DNA of 23,481 nt from the NCBI GenBank assembly GCA_964619485.1, contig CAZUCI010000053.1, forward strand, positions 1 to 23,481, read 5' to 3'. Positions 5,788 through 13,335 of this stretch are shown piece by piece (position 1 is the first letter of the stretch; each line of letters opens with the position of its first letter). The notes under the pieces are model-generated. The model was given only the letters and a program-made list of their open reading frames with translations. It was not told the DNA's origin and made no database searches. This DNA is from UBA2882 sp964619485. Its GTDB lineage: Bacteria > Bacillota > Clostridia > Lachnospirales > Lachnospiraceae. Position numbers and translations under genes: made by a program.

Positions 5788-5818
5788 GCAGGAAACTCTT
5801 GTACAGAGCTTCCTGCCT
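5786..5818 (+). repeat. Hairpin related to the two-hairpin element, copy E (left hairpin only)
   Basis: AGGCAGGAA (5786-5794) pairs perfectly with TTCCTGCCT (5810-5818). Inside, CTCT (5796-5799) pairs with AGAG (5805-5808). It is followed by ATTGTATAATTA, resembling the tail of hairpin 1 in copies C and D. It overlaps the promoter of the next gene. Confidence 0.65.
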
Positions 5819-5828
5819 ATTGTATAAT
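5799..5828 (+). promoter_or_regulatory. Promoter of the SGNH/DUF4214 gene, overlapping a hairpin
   Basis: TTGTAC (5799-5804), 18-bp spacer, TATAAT (5823-5828). The -35 lies in the loop of the copy E hairpin and the spacer is the right arm, so the repeat supplies part of the promoter. Confidence 0.65.
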
Positions 5829-5880
5829 TAGCATAGAGTGTGTAGTGCAATGAATGTTGAATATTGAGGAGGATTTCTCT

Positions 5881-7491
5881 ATGAAAAGAAAAATAATTTC
5901 GCTGATACTTTCAGTTGCAGTTTTATCTATGACAGCATCCAGCCTGGTCTGTGCACAGTCGCTGTCCGGGAATGAAATGTCAACTGTCCAAAAGGATAGT
6001 GAGAGTGCGAAGCAGCAGGATGTTCAGGATCCTTTTGAGTGGGCAGACCCGGAACTGAGAGAGGCGATAGAAAATGAGTTTTCAGAAGGATTTGGGGGAA
6101 GCAGTCAGCCGACACTTGATCCGGAGGGAATTTATGGGACCTCAACCAGATATTTATTTTATGGGGACAGTACGGTCCATGGCTATGAAAATCCCAAGGA
6201 TCATCGGTATATTGCGGCGTATCCCTATTATTTTCAGCAGTATATGAACTGTTATATCAATAATCGCTCTATCTGTGGGGCAACGGCAGCAGAGGATTAT
6301 GGGTTCAATTTTTATAATGAAATATATGAGGACACAGAGGATCTTCAAAGCTATGATGTGGCATTTTTCCAATTTGGAATCAATGACTTCTGCCTCTCAT
6401 ATCCGGTTGGTGAGGTGGATTCCACAGATATCAACACGGTGTGCGGCGGATTGAATTATAATATCCAGAAGCTCAAGCTGAACGGCGTGGAGCCAATCTG
6501 CATTCTTCCGTTCTATTATAAGGGCCAGGCAAACCAGAAAAGAAACATGCGGGATATGACCTTTGATGATTACATTGCTGCAATCAAGGCGGTATGTGAG
6601 AAACATCAGGTCACGATTATTGATTATAACACGGCGTTTGGCATGAACGGTGATAATTTTGCATCTTACTATATGGATTCCGTTCATCCGGACGATGCTT
6701 TGCAGCAGATGGCAGGAGAATATTTGTACCATTTTATGCAGAGCTACGGAGATGGAAGAGAAAAAATCTCGGATTTTGTTGCCAGATTGTATGATAAGTG
6801 CCTGGACAGATCCGGTGATGAAGAGGGGATGGCGTACTGGAAAAGTATGCTGGAGCACAATCTGAGAACCGGAACAGGGGTTGCCTACGGTTTTATTTTC
6901 AGCGAGGAGGTAACGAATAAAAACCTCAGTGATGAAGATTTCGTTGAGCTTTTATACCAGGCAATTATGGGACGTGAATCTGATGCGTCAGGTAAGGCTG
7001 ACTGGCTTTACAAAATGCAGAATGGTGTTGGAAGAGAAGGTGTATTCATGGGTTTTGCCGGCTCCATTGAGTTCGATGCTTTGTGCGGAATCTATGGTAT
7101 TCAGAGAGGTACCATGAAGATGGGCGAGGCGAGAAATGAAAATCCTGGACTGACAACCTTTGTATCCAGATTATATACAAAAGCCCTGAACAGAAGCTAT
7201 GAGGTTGACGGGTTAAATGACTGGTGCGGCAGGATTCTGAGCGGTTCCTGGTCAATTGACGATGTTTCTACGACGGGATTTTTCAATTCTCAGGAATTTT
7301 ACAATAGAAATTTGAGTGACAGTGATTATGTTAAGACCCTGTATCGCACCTTCTTTGACAGAGAGTATGATGAAGCGGGCTATGAGGACTGGATGAATCA
7401 GCTTTCCAAGGGCGTAAGCAGGGATGAGGTCTTACGTGGCTTTGCAGACTCCACAGAGTTTGCTGTGTTAAAACAGAGTTTTGGGCTGTAG
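5881..7491 (+). CDS. Secreted SGNH/GDSL-type hydrolase with C-terminal DUF4214 repeats
   Basis: A 536-aa exported protein. ATG 5881 is chosen because AGGAGGA sits 7 nt upstream and it starts a clean signal peptide (MKRKIISLILSVAVLSMTAS, cleavage probably after VCA at 25); an in-frame ATG at 5854 would put nine residues in front of it. Residues about 88-285 are an SGNH hydrolase domain: GDS with Ser97 (block I), ICGAT (block II), GIND with Asn168 (block III) and DSVHP with Asp266 and His269 (block V), so the catalytic set is complete. The likely reaction is ester hydrolysis, perhaps removal of acetyl groups from a surface glycan. Residues about 298-536 hold four repeats of the form LY...R..D..G...W, the DUF4214 pattern. 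The following gene carries the same repeat array. The substrate is not known; the nearby cell-surface polysaccharide locus suggests a cell-wall glycan. Confidence 0.85.
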   Translation: MKRKIISLILSVAVLSMTASSLVCAQSLSGNEMSTVQKDSESAKQQDVQDPFEWADPELREAIENEFSEGFGGSSQPTLDPEGIYGTSTRYLFYGDSTVHGYENPKDHRYIAAYPYYFQQYMNCYINNRSICGATAAEDYGFNFYNEIYEDTEDLQSYDVAFFQFGINDFCLSYPVGEVDSTDINTVCGGLNYNIQKLKLNGVEPICILPFYYKGQANQKRNMRDMTFDDYIAAIKAVCEKHQVTIIDYNTAFGMNGDNFASYYMDSVHPDDALQQMAGEYLYHFMQSYGDGREKISDFVARLYDKCLDRSGDEEGMAYWKSMLEHNLRTGTGVAYGFIFSEEVTNKNLSDEDFVELLYQAIMGRESDASGKADWLYKMQNGVGREGVFMGFAGSIEFDALCGIYGIQRGTMKMGEARNENPGLTTFVSRLYTKALNRSYEVDGLNDWCGRILSGSWSIDDVSTTGFFNSQEFYNRNLSDSDYVKTLYRTFFDREYDEAGYEDWMNQLSKGVSRDEVLRGFADSTEFAVLKQSFGL

Positions 7492-7536
7492 AGAGCCGCT
7501 GAGTGGCAGAATAAAGGTGTTTTACCAATAATTGTA

Positions 7537-7566
7537 TTCAACCCCACCATCATTTTATGTTACAAT
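7537..7566 (+). promoter_or_regulatory. Promoter of the second DUF4214 gene
   Basis: TACAAT (7561-7566) preceded by TG at 7558-7559 (extended -10), with a weak -35 TTCAAC (7537-7542) at 18 bp. It lies in the 121-bp gap after the SGNH gene, so the second gene can be transcribed on its own. Confidence 0.6.
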
Positions 7567-7612
7567 ACCTGTATTAGCTAAGCACAAAAGATGAAATGAA
7601 TGGAGACAGGAT

Positions 7613-9013
7613 ATGAGATTAAAACATTTAACCAAAATAGTACCATTGACGCTGGCACTTTCTCTTGTCTGCAGCAGCATGGTTTATGCAGCAGATTTTA
7701 ATGAAGGAAGCAATTCAGAGCAGGCAACAGTGTCACAAAATGAGTTTGTGGAAGCACAAAGTACCATAGGCAGCCAAACCACGGGTGGAGTGGTAACCCG
7801 GAAGCCTGCGGGCGTTTCCTTTGAAGCACCTAGAATGGTGTCGGTGGAAAGTGTTCCAACAGAAGAAGCAGTCTATGCGGCATTGATAGCAATGAAGAGC
7901 CAGTATCCGGAAGGGATGCCCTGGACCAATGACAATGGATATATATTTTATGCACTTCCCGGTATAACCTATTATGGATATGGCTGTGCAGGCTTTGCAT
8001 TTATACTGAGTGATGCGGCCTTCGGCGATTTACCGGCAAGAACACACACAGATTTTGACAACGTGCATGTGGGAGATATTCTCAGAATCAATAATAATAG
8101 CCACTCAGTTGTTGTTTTGGAAGTAAAGAGTGATTCCTTTGTTATTGCAGAGGGCAATTATAACAGCTCCATCCACTGGGGAAGAACGATTTCACGAGAA
8201 AGCGTTAAGAAAACAGGAACCGAGGTCATGACCCGTTATCCTGAGGGGACTTCCTTTCCATCCGTACAGGAAAAATCCGAGGTAAAAGCTTTTTGTGAGA
8301 GGCTGTACAACACCTGTCTTGGAAGAGCTTCTGATGATGCGGGAATTGCTGACTGGAGCAGCCGCCTTTTGGGAAAAGAAATTACCGGAGCACAGGCAGG
8401 CGCAGGCTTTGTTTTCAGTAAGGAGTATATTGATAAAAATACTTCCAATGTGGATTATGTAGAAATGCTGTATCAGGTATTCCTGAACAGAGGAGCGGAT
8501 GCAGCTGGAAAAGCAGGCTGGGTAGATCTGTTGAATCAGGGAGTATCAAGGGAGTTTGTATATCGTGGCTTTGCAGAATCTGTGGAGTATGATGGAATCT
8601 GCAGCAGCTATGGAATTATCCGCGGAACCTATCCATTATCCCAGGCAAGAGATCAGAATCCGGAGCTTACCAAATTTGTGAATCGTCTGTATGTAAAGGC
8701 GTTAAATCGCACCGGTGAGGCAGATGGTATCAATTACTGGTGTAATGAGATTCTTCACAACGGAAAATCAGCAGAAATGGCAGCAGAGGGTTATATTTTC
8801 TCCACTGAGTTTACCAATAAAAGACTGAGTGATACAGATTATGTCAAGGTGTTATATCGCACCTTTATGGACCGCGAGTATGATGCAGGTGGTCTGACAT
8901 ACTGGGTCAATAAACTGGGCGCAGGAGAATCCCGCCAAAATGTAATGAGGGGCTTTAGCCGCTCAGAGGAATTTCAGAAAATTTGCAACAATTATGGCGT
9001 AAGAGCCTATTAA
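7613..9013 (+). CDS. Secreted papain-like (CHAP/NlpC-type) Cys/His protein with C-terminal DUF4214 repeats
   Basis: A 466-aa exported protein; ATG 7613 follows GGAG (7602-7605) by 7 nt. The signal peptide ends at VYA (about residue 26). A low-complexity Ser/Thr/Gln stretch follows to about residue 75. Residues about 82-205 look like a papain-fold amidase or peptidase: GYGCAGFAFILSDAAFG with Cys125 as nucleophile, GDILRINNNSHSVVVLEV with His164, and AEGNYNSSIHWGR downstream, which may supply the third residue. The layout fits CHAP or NlpC/P60-like enzymes that cut peptidoglycan peptides or amide bonds, but I cannot place it in one family. Residues about 220-466 are four LY...R..D..G...W repeats (DUF4214), closely similar to those of the preceding gene. 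Two different catalytic heads on a common tail suggest that the DUF4214 array targets both proteins to the same surface. A terminator follows. Confidence 0.8.
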   Translation: MRLKHLTKIVPLTLALSLVCSSMVYAADFNEGSNSEQATVSQNEFVEAQSTIGSQTTGGVVTRKPAGVSFEAPRMVSVESVPTEEAVYAALIAMKSQYPEGMPWTNDNGYIFYALPGITYYGYGCAGFAFILSDAAFGDLPARTHTDFDNVHVGDILRINNNSHSVVVLEVKSDSFVIAEGNYNSSIHWGRTISRESVKKTGTEVMTRYPEGTSFPSVQEKSEVKAFCERLYNTCLGRASDDAGIADWSSRLLGKEITGAQAGAGFVFSKEYIDKNTSNVDYVEMLYQVFLNRGADAAGKAGWVDLLNQGVSREFVYRGFAESVEYDGICSSYGIIRGTYPLSQARDQNPELTKFVNRLYVKALNRTGEADGINYWCNEILHNGKSAEMAAEGYIFSTEFTNKRLSDTDYVKVLYRTFMDREYDAGGLTYWVNKLGAGESRQNVMRGFSRSEEFQKICNNYGVRAY

Positions 9014-9029
9014 TGTCAAAATGAAAACG

Positions 9030-9080
9030 TATACTCCACTTAAAGTCGAAAATTTACATGGATTAAGTGGGGTATATTTT
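9030..9080 (+). terminator. Rho-independent terminator after the second DUF4214 gene
   Basis: TATACTCCACTTAA (9030-9043) pairs with TTAAGTGGGGTATA (9063-9076), 14 bp with one G-T pair, followed by TTTTATATTT. Confidence 0.85.
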
Positions 9081-9115
9081 ATATTTGCGTTGAAAATTTA
9101 TGAAAAAGATACTAA

Positions 9116-9156
9116 ACTTTACTTAATCTGGCGAAAATTGTGAGATTAAGTAAAGT
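9116..9156. repeat. Second, related hairpin
   Basis: ACTTTACTTAATCT (9116-9129) is exactly complementary to AGATTAAGTAAAGT (9143-9156), loop 13 nt. Arms and loop (GCGAAAATTGTG) resemble the terminator at 9030-9080. No T-run follows on the plus strand; on the minus strand CTTTTTC lies downstream, so it could stop antisense transcription or act as an RNA leader structure for the gene at 9205. Confidence 0.7.
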
Positions 9157-9204
9157 ATAAAAAGACAGCATGCTGGATTGCTGAAGGGGAAGGATAAATA
9201 ACCA

Positions 9205-10251
9205 ATGCAGCTTATTTTGGGTTTATTAATTATTTTTGAAATTGTATGTGTTCCGGCCGTTTTTCTTCATGCCAGTCTTTGGGCTGTTGTGGGATTATGG
9301 CTGGCTTTTTGTGCTGTGGCAGCAGGCCTTTTCATATGGAAAAAGCGCAGAGCAGGAACAGAGAAGCAAGATGATAGAGAAAAGCAGGTTGCTGCAGAGA
9401 AGCAAGAACCTTGGGGGGGAATTTTCAGGGATAAAAAATGGAAGGCTCCAAACCCCATTCAGATCATCTGCTTCCTGTTAATTGCATATCAGCTGTTTCT
9501 TGGCTGTTTCTTTCGTCATACAGATGATGATGATGCGTGGTATCTGGGAACGGCAGTATCTGCTTATGAAACCGGGCAGCTGTATGCTTTTTCACCCTAC
9601 ACCGGAGAGCCAATGGAGCTTTCGGCAGCAGGAGATTACGTGCTGTCTCCGCTTCCTGTGCTTTGGGCAGGGATTGGAAGGCTGACACATATTCAGCCAA
9701 CGGTTTTAGCCCATACAGTCATGCCTTTTTTTCTGATCCTGTGGGCTTATGTGGTTTATGCCCTTTTAGGGAAAAGGCTGTTTCCAAAGGGGAGAGGAGC
9801 AGATTATTTTCTGCTTTTCATGAATGTCTTAAATTTGTTTGGTTATTATTCGGTTCGAACCACAGGAACCTTTCTGATGTTTCGTTCCTGGCAGGGAAAA
9901 GCAATTTTCTGTGGGATTATGGTGCCTCTTTTGTTCTATTATTTCCTGGGGTTGTTACAGGAGAAGGCGTACATGATGCAGAGTAGTGACATTGAAGAGA
10001 AGGAGAAAGCAGGAGAGCAGAAAAAGTCAGGCTGGAAAGCATTCTTCACCCCTTCCATGCGCGGTCTGTATCTGACCATGGGAGCCTCCCTGCTGATTTC
10101 CTTTTCGGCGGTAACTCTGATGCCGCTTTTGCTGGGAGCCATGGCGGTGACCCTTGCTATTGCAAAAAAGCAGTGGAAGAGACCTTTGTGTATGCTGCTG
10201 TCGTGTCTGCCTAACGTTGTCCTTGTGGCAGTTTATGTGCTTGTTTTGTAA
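9205..10251 (+). pseudogene. DUF6077-type polytopic membrane protein, N-terminal half of a split gene
   Basis: 348 residues with several membrane helices. After two helices comes a charged Lys/Gln-rich cytosolic-looking linker (about residues 50-78), then a helix and an acidic loop HTDDDDAWYLGTA (D107-D110) followed by FSPYTGEPMEL. This is the pattern I associate with DUF6077 proteins of Lachnospiraceae polysaccharide loci. An acidic motif in the first outer loop is also typical of GT-C glycosyltransferases, so a lipid-linked sugar transferase role is possible. The frame stops at TAA 10249-10251. The continuation (10363-11109) lies in the same frame after about 100 bp of degenerate repeats carrying stops at 10249, 10264, 10300 and 10306. 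I therefore read this as a broken full-length gene of about 630 codons. The two halves might still be made separately and assemble, so pseudogene status is not certain. Confidence 0.65.
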
Positions 10252-10322
10252 ATAAATGATTTATAAGCTTGTTCTGTAAAACAATTTATGAGCCTGTTTT
10301 GAAAATAATTACTTTTACATGA
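10239..10322 (+). repeat. Degenerate tandem repeat interrupting the DUF6077-type gene
   Basis: Three units beginning GCTTGTTTTGTAAA (10239), GCTTGTTCTGTAAA (10267) and GCCTGTTTTGAAAA (10292), of 28, 25 and 31 bp and each ending in a TTTAT-A or TTACATGA-like tail, with a partial fourth (GGCTGTTA, 10323). The units introduce all the in-frame stops that split the gene. Confidence 0.7.
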
Positions 10323-10362
10323 GGCTGTTAAAGCAGTCCCGTGCAAAAATGTGGGAGAAGCT

Positions 10363-11109
10363 ATGTCTTACGTATACAATTTGTGGAAATTATATAGTAC
10401 GGACGGCGTCCTGATGTGGATTTATCTGATATCATGGGTGCTTGTGCTGGTTTTGGAAAAGAATAAGGATAATAAAACGGCTTTTTGCTTCAGCGCCTGG
10501 TATCTGCCGCTGTTCATTTTGAATCCATTGGTCGGCATGGTGCTTGACCGTTTTGATGTGCTGCCGGAGCGGTTTGTAAGAATTTACTGGCTGCTGCCTG
10601 TCTTTTTACTGATTGCCTACGGGCTTGGTATGATTTGTCAGCGAATAGATGAAAGGGCGGGAAAAAAGAGGATTTATCCGGCATTGGTTCTGGTTCTCTT
10701 TTTGATAGCTGCAGGTGTGCCTGTTGTAAGCTCTGAGAATTTTGTCTGGGCTGAAAATGTATACAAGCTTCCGGATGGGGTAATTCAAATCAGCGATATG
10801 GTGGAAGAAGGCAACCTGGTTGCCATGCCAATCGAGCTTTCCACCTACGCAAGGCAGTATGACGGAAAGCTGCATCTTTTGTACGGGCGTTATCCGGATG
10901 TGAGTGCAGATACGGAGACAATTCAGGTGTATGAGTTGATGCAGTCTAAGACCATAGAGGTAAATCGTATTCTGGATCTGGCGACGCAGAAGGGCTGTAA
11001 ATATGTCGTTTTGGACAGAAACAAAGCCTGGACAGAGGAGCCGTCGGAAGGGTTTACTTTGGTGGGAAACTATGATAACTATTGCCTATACCGCATAAAT
11101 TCGCTATAA
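10363..11109 (+). CDS. DUF6077-type membrane protein, C-terminal half of the split gene
   Basis: 248 residues from ATG 10363, which has GGGAG five bases upstream; GTG 10351 is an alternative without a site. Four or so membrane helices (IYLISWVLVLVLE, FILNPLVG, YWLLPVFLLIAYGLG, YPALVLVLFLIAAGVPVV) are followed by an outer soluble domain of about 120 residues containing ENVYKLPDGVIQISDMV, ELSTYARQYDGKLHLLYGRY, and KGCKYVVLDRN. The same domain order is found in the paralogue at 17502 (NRFKMDAQVMELREM, then FGCNLIVAYKNQ, then YELYRY), which is one uninterrupted chain there. This supports the view that 9205-11109 was a single gene. The good ribosome binding site leaves open that this half is translated by itself. 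The wzm promoter overlaps its 3' end. Confidence 0.6.
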   Translation: MSYVYNLWKLYSTDGVLMWIYLISWVLVLVLEKNKDNKTAFCFSAWYLPLFILNPLVGMVLDRFDVLPERFVRIYWLLPVFLLIAYGLGMICQRIDERAGKKRIYPALVLVLFLIAAGVPVVSSENFVWAENVYKLPDGVIQISDMVEEGNLVAMPIELSTYARQYDGKLHLLYGRYPDVSADTETIQVYELMQSKTIEVNRILDLATQKGCKYVVLDRNKAWTEEPSEGFTLVGNYDNYCLYRINSL

Positions 11110-11110
11110 T
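11082..11110 (+). promoter_or_regulatory. Promoter of the wzm-wzt operon
   Basis: TTGCCT (11082-11087), 17-bp spacer, TATAAT (11105-11110). The -10 overlaps the TAA of the upstream gene. The leader (about 70 nt) includes an inverted repeat, TTCTGTAA (11124-11131) with TTACAGAA (11142-11149), without a T-run. Confidence 0.7.
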
Positions 11111-11187
11111 AGTTTAGTTAATGTTCTGTAAGAGAGGGATTTTACAGAATGCAAGACAGATTGATTTAGAGTAGGAGTAAAGAGAGT

Positions 11188-11991
11188 ATGAGATTACTGC
11201 GCGAGCTGTATCAGAATCGAAGATTGATTTTCAAGCTTTCCAAAAATGATTTTAAGACCAGATATGCAGGTTCTTATCTGGGTATCATATGGGCATTTAT
11301 TCAGCCGATTGTAACAGTTGTAGTTTACTGGTTTGTATTTGAAAAAGGATTAAAGGCAGGAGCGACCATGGCAAAGGACGGGTTAGAGGTTCCTTTTGTT
11401 CTCTGGCTGACAGCGGGTCTGGTTCCCTGGTTTTTCTTTTCGGAGGCGCTTAACAACGGAACCAATGCCCTGATGGAGTACCGTTATCTGGTACAGAAGG
11501 TGGTATTTAAAATTTCCGTATTGCCTGTGATTAAGATTTTATCGGCACTTTATGTACATGCCTTTTTTGTACTGTTTACCATTGTGCTCTTTGCCTGCTA
11601 TGGCTACACACCGGATTTGTATACCCTTCAGGTTGTATATTATACCTTCTGCCTGTTTATTCTCTGTTTGGCGATGTGTTATTTCACCTGCTCTGTTGTG
11701 GTATTTTTCAAGGATTTAACTCAGATTATCAACATTATTTTACAGGTTGGTATGTGGGCAACACCAATTATGTGGCAGCTTGGTATTGTGCCTGCAAAGC
11801 TGCAGTTTATCTTTAAACTGAATCCTGTATTCTATATCGTAAATGGATACAGAGATGCTTTGATTGATAAGATCTGGTTCTTTGAGGAGTGGAAGCTGAC
11901 TCTGTATTTCTGGGGTGCAACAGCAGTTCTTTTCCTGTTTGGTGCAGTCGTGTTCAAACGTCTGAAGCCACACTTTGCAGATGTGTTATAG
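11188..11991 (+). CDS. wzm: ABC-2 polysaccharide export permease (Wzm/TagG type)
   Basis: 267 aa, start ATG 11188. The N-terminal amphipathic segment LLRELYQNRRLIFKLSKNDF and the following KTRYAGSYLGIIWAFIQPIV are typical of the ABC-2 permeases that export O-antigen, teichoic acid and S-layer glycans. About six membrane helices follow (TVVVYWFVFE, PFVLWLTAGLVPWFFFSEAL, VHAFFVLFTIVLFACYG, FCLFILCLAMCYFTCSVVVF, and a C-terminal LYFWGATAVLFLFGAVVF), with the conserved loop WATPIMW and LNPVFYIVNGYRD. Length matches the family (about 260). It ends in the usual basic tail HFADVL. Ten bases separate it from the ATPase gene, so the two form an operon. It should move a lipid-linked, fully built glycan across the membrane. 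Confidence 0.9.
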   Translation: MRLLRELYQNRRLIFKLSKNDFKTRYAGSYLGIIWAFIQPIVTVVVYWFVFEKGLKAGATMAKDGLEVPFVLWLTAGLVPWFFFSEALNNGTNALMEYRYLVQKVVFKISVLPVIKILSALYVHAFFVLFTIVLFACYGYTPDLYTLQVVYYTFCLFILCLAMCYFTCSVVVFFKDLTQIINIILQVGMWATPIMWQLGIVPAKLQFIFKLNPVFYIVNGYRDALIDKIWFFEEWKLTLYFWGATAVLFLFGAVVFKRLKPHFADVL

Positions 11992-12000
11992 GAGGCCATT

Positions 12001-13281
12001 ATGGAAGAAAATATTGCAATTAAGGTCGAAAATGTAAGTAAAATATATAAGCTTTATGATAAACCCTCAGATCGTTTGAAGGAGGCATTAAAGCTTTCCA
12101 AGGTTCCTGTCAGAGAGCATTATGCATTGGATGATGTCTCCTTTGAGGTAAAAAGAGGGGAGACAGTGGGTATTATCGGAACCAATGGCTCCGGTAAATC
12201 TACAATTTTAAAGATTATTACCGGTGTTTTGAATCCGACAGGAGGTAAGGTGGAAATTGATGGACGTATTTCTGCTTTGCTGGAGCTTGGTGCAGGATTT
12301 AATATGGAATACACTGGAATTGAAAATGTATATCTGAATGGAACCATGCTCGGCTTTTCCCACGAGGAAATCACCGCCAAAATGGATGATATTTTAAATT
12401 TCGCAGATATCGGGGAATTTGTACATCAGCCGGTGAAAACCTATTCCAGTGGTATGTTTGTGCGTCTTGCCTTTGCGGTAGCCATCAATATTGAGCCGGA
12501 AATTTTAATCGTAGATGAAGCTTTGTCAGTCGGGGATGTCTTTTTCCAGGCAAAGTGTTTCCATAAATTTGAGGACTTTAAGAGAGAGGGGAAGACCATT
12601 CTCTTTGTAAGTCATGATTTGAACAGTATCAGCAAGTATTGTGACCGTGTCATTCTGTTAGACCAGGGGCATAAACGCTCCGAGGGTGGAACCAAGGAAG
12701 TAGTGGATATGTACAAAAAGCTTCTGGTGAATCAGCTGGATGATGATGAGCAGCCTGATACCATTGCTTCAGCGACACTGTCTGATATGGGAACCCATAC
12801 GGATGAGGATCTCTGGAAGAATCGTCTGGTCTTAAATCCCAAGATTGTGGAGTACGGGGAGAAGCAGGCAGAAATCTATGATTTTGCTATCATAGATGAT
12901 CAGGGAACCATCAACAACGTCATCGACAAAGGCGCAGAGTGTAAGTTTAAGATGAAGGTTCGTGCCAATCAGGATGTGGTAAATCCTATCTTTGCGTTTA
13001 CCATCAAGAACTTTCATGGAACGGATATCACAGGAACCAACTCCTATCTGGAGGATAAGATGATTGGTGATTTGAAGGCGGGGGAAGAGCGTGAAATCAC
13101 TTTTACCCAGAAGGTGGATTTACAGGGTGGTGAATACCTGATTTCCTTTGGATGTACCGGTTTTATCCAGGGCGATTTCCACGTGTATCACAGACTTTAT
13201 GATGTGTGCAATCTGACCGTGGTATCCCAGAAGAATACCATCGGTTTTTATGATATGAATTCGGATATTGTCATTGAATAA
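12001..13281 (+). CDS. wzt: ABC exporter ATPase with C-terminal glycan-recognition domain (Wzt type)
   Basis: 426 aa; ATG 12001 follows ATAGGAGGCC. Residues 1-250 are the ATPase: Walker A GTNGSGKST (60-68), signature YSSGMFVRLAFAVAI (from 148), Walker B ILIVDEALSVGD (D172, E173) and switch histidine H205 in SHDLNSI. The signature SSGM replaces the usual SGGQ, which is normal for this subfamily. Residues about 265-426 form a beta-rich extension (VNPIFAFTIKNFHGTDITGT, GEYLISFGCTG) matching the Wzt C-terminal carbohydrate-binding domain. Total length is close to E. coli O9a Wzt. In O8/O9a that domain reads the methyl or phosphate-methyl cap on the chain end before export. The next two genes encode a methyltransferase and a kinase-like protein, so the same logic may apply. 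The ATPase call is firm; the cap-recognition role is inference. Confidence 0.92.
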   Translation: MEENIAIKVENVSKIYKLYDKPSDRLKEALKLSKVPVREHYALDDVSFEVKRGETVGIIGTNGSGKSTILKIITGVLNPTGGKVEIDGRISALLELGAGFNMEYTGIENVYLNGTMLGFSHEEITAKMDDILNFADIGEFVHQPVKTYSSGMFVRLAFAVAINIEPEILIVDEALSVGDVFFQAKCFHKFEDFKREGKTILFVSHDLNSISKYCDRVILLDQGHKRSEGGTKEVVDMYKKLLVNQLDDDEQPDTIASATLSDMGTHTDEDLWKNRLVLNPKIVEYGEKQAEIYDFAIIDDQGTINNVIDKGAECKFKMKVRANQDVVNPIFAFTIKNFHGTDITGTNSYLEDKMIGDLKAGEEREITFTQKVDLQGGEYLISFGCTGFIQGDFHVYHRLYDVCNLTVVSQKNTIGFYDMNSDIVIE

Positions 13282-13335
13282 GGAAGGTATTGGATTATTG
13301 TATGCGTATGGAAGCAAGTAACAGGAGGAGCTGCT

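Noticed and set aside
5449..5827. Open frames on both strands with 8-residue repeats
   Set aside because: They result from the 24-bp tandem repeat, whose length is a multiple of three; neither has a ribosome binding site and both run into the hairpin elements.
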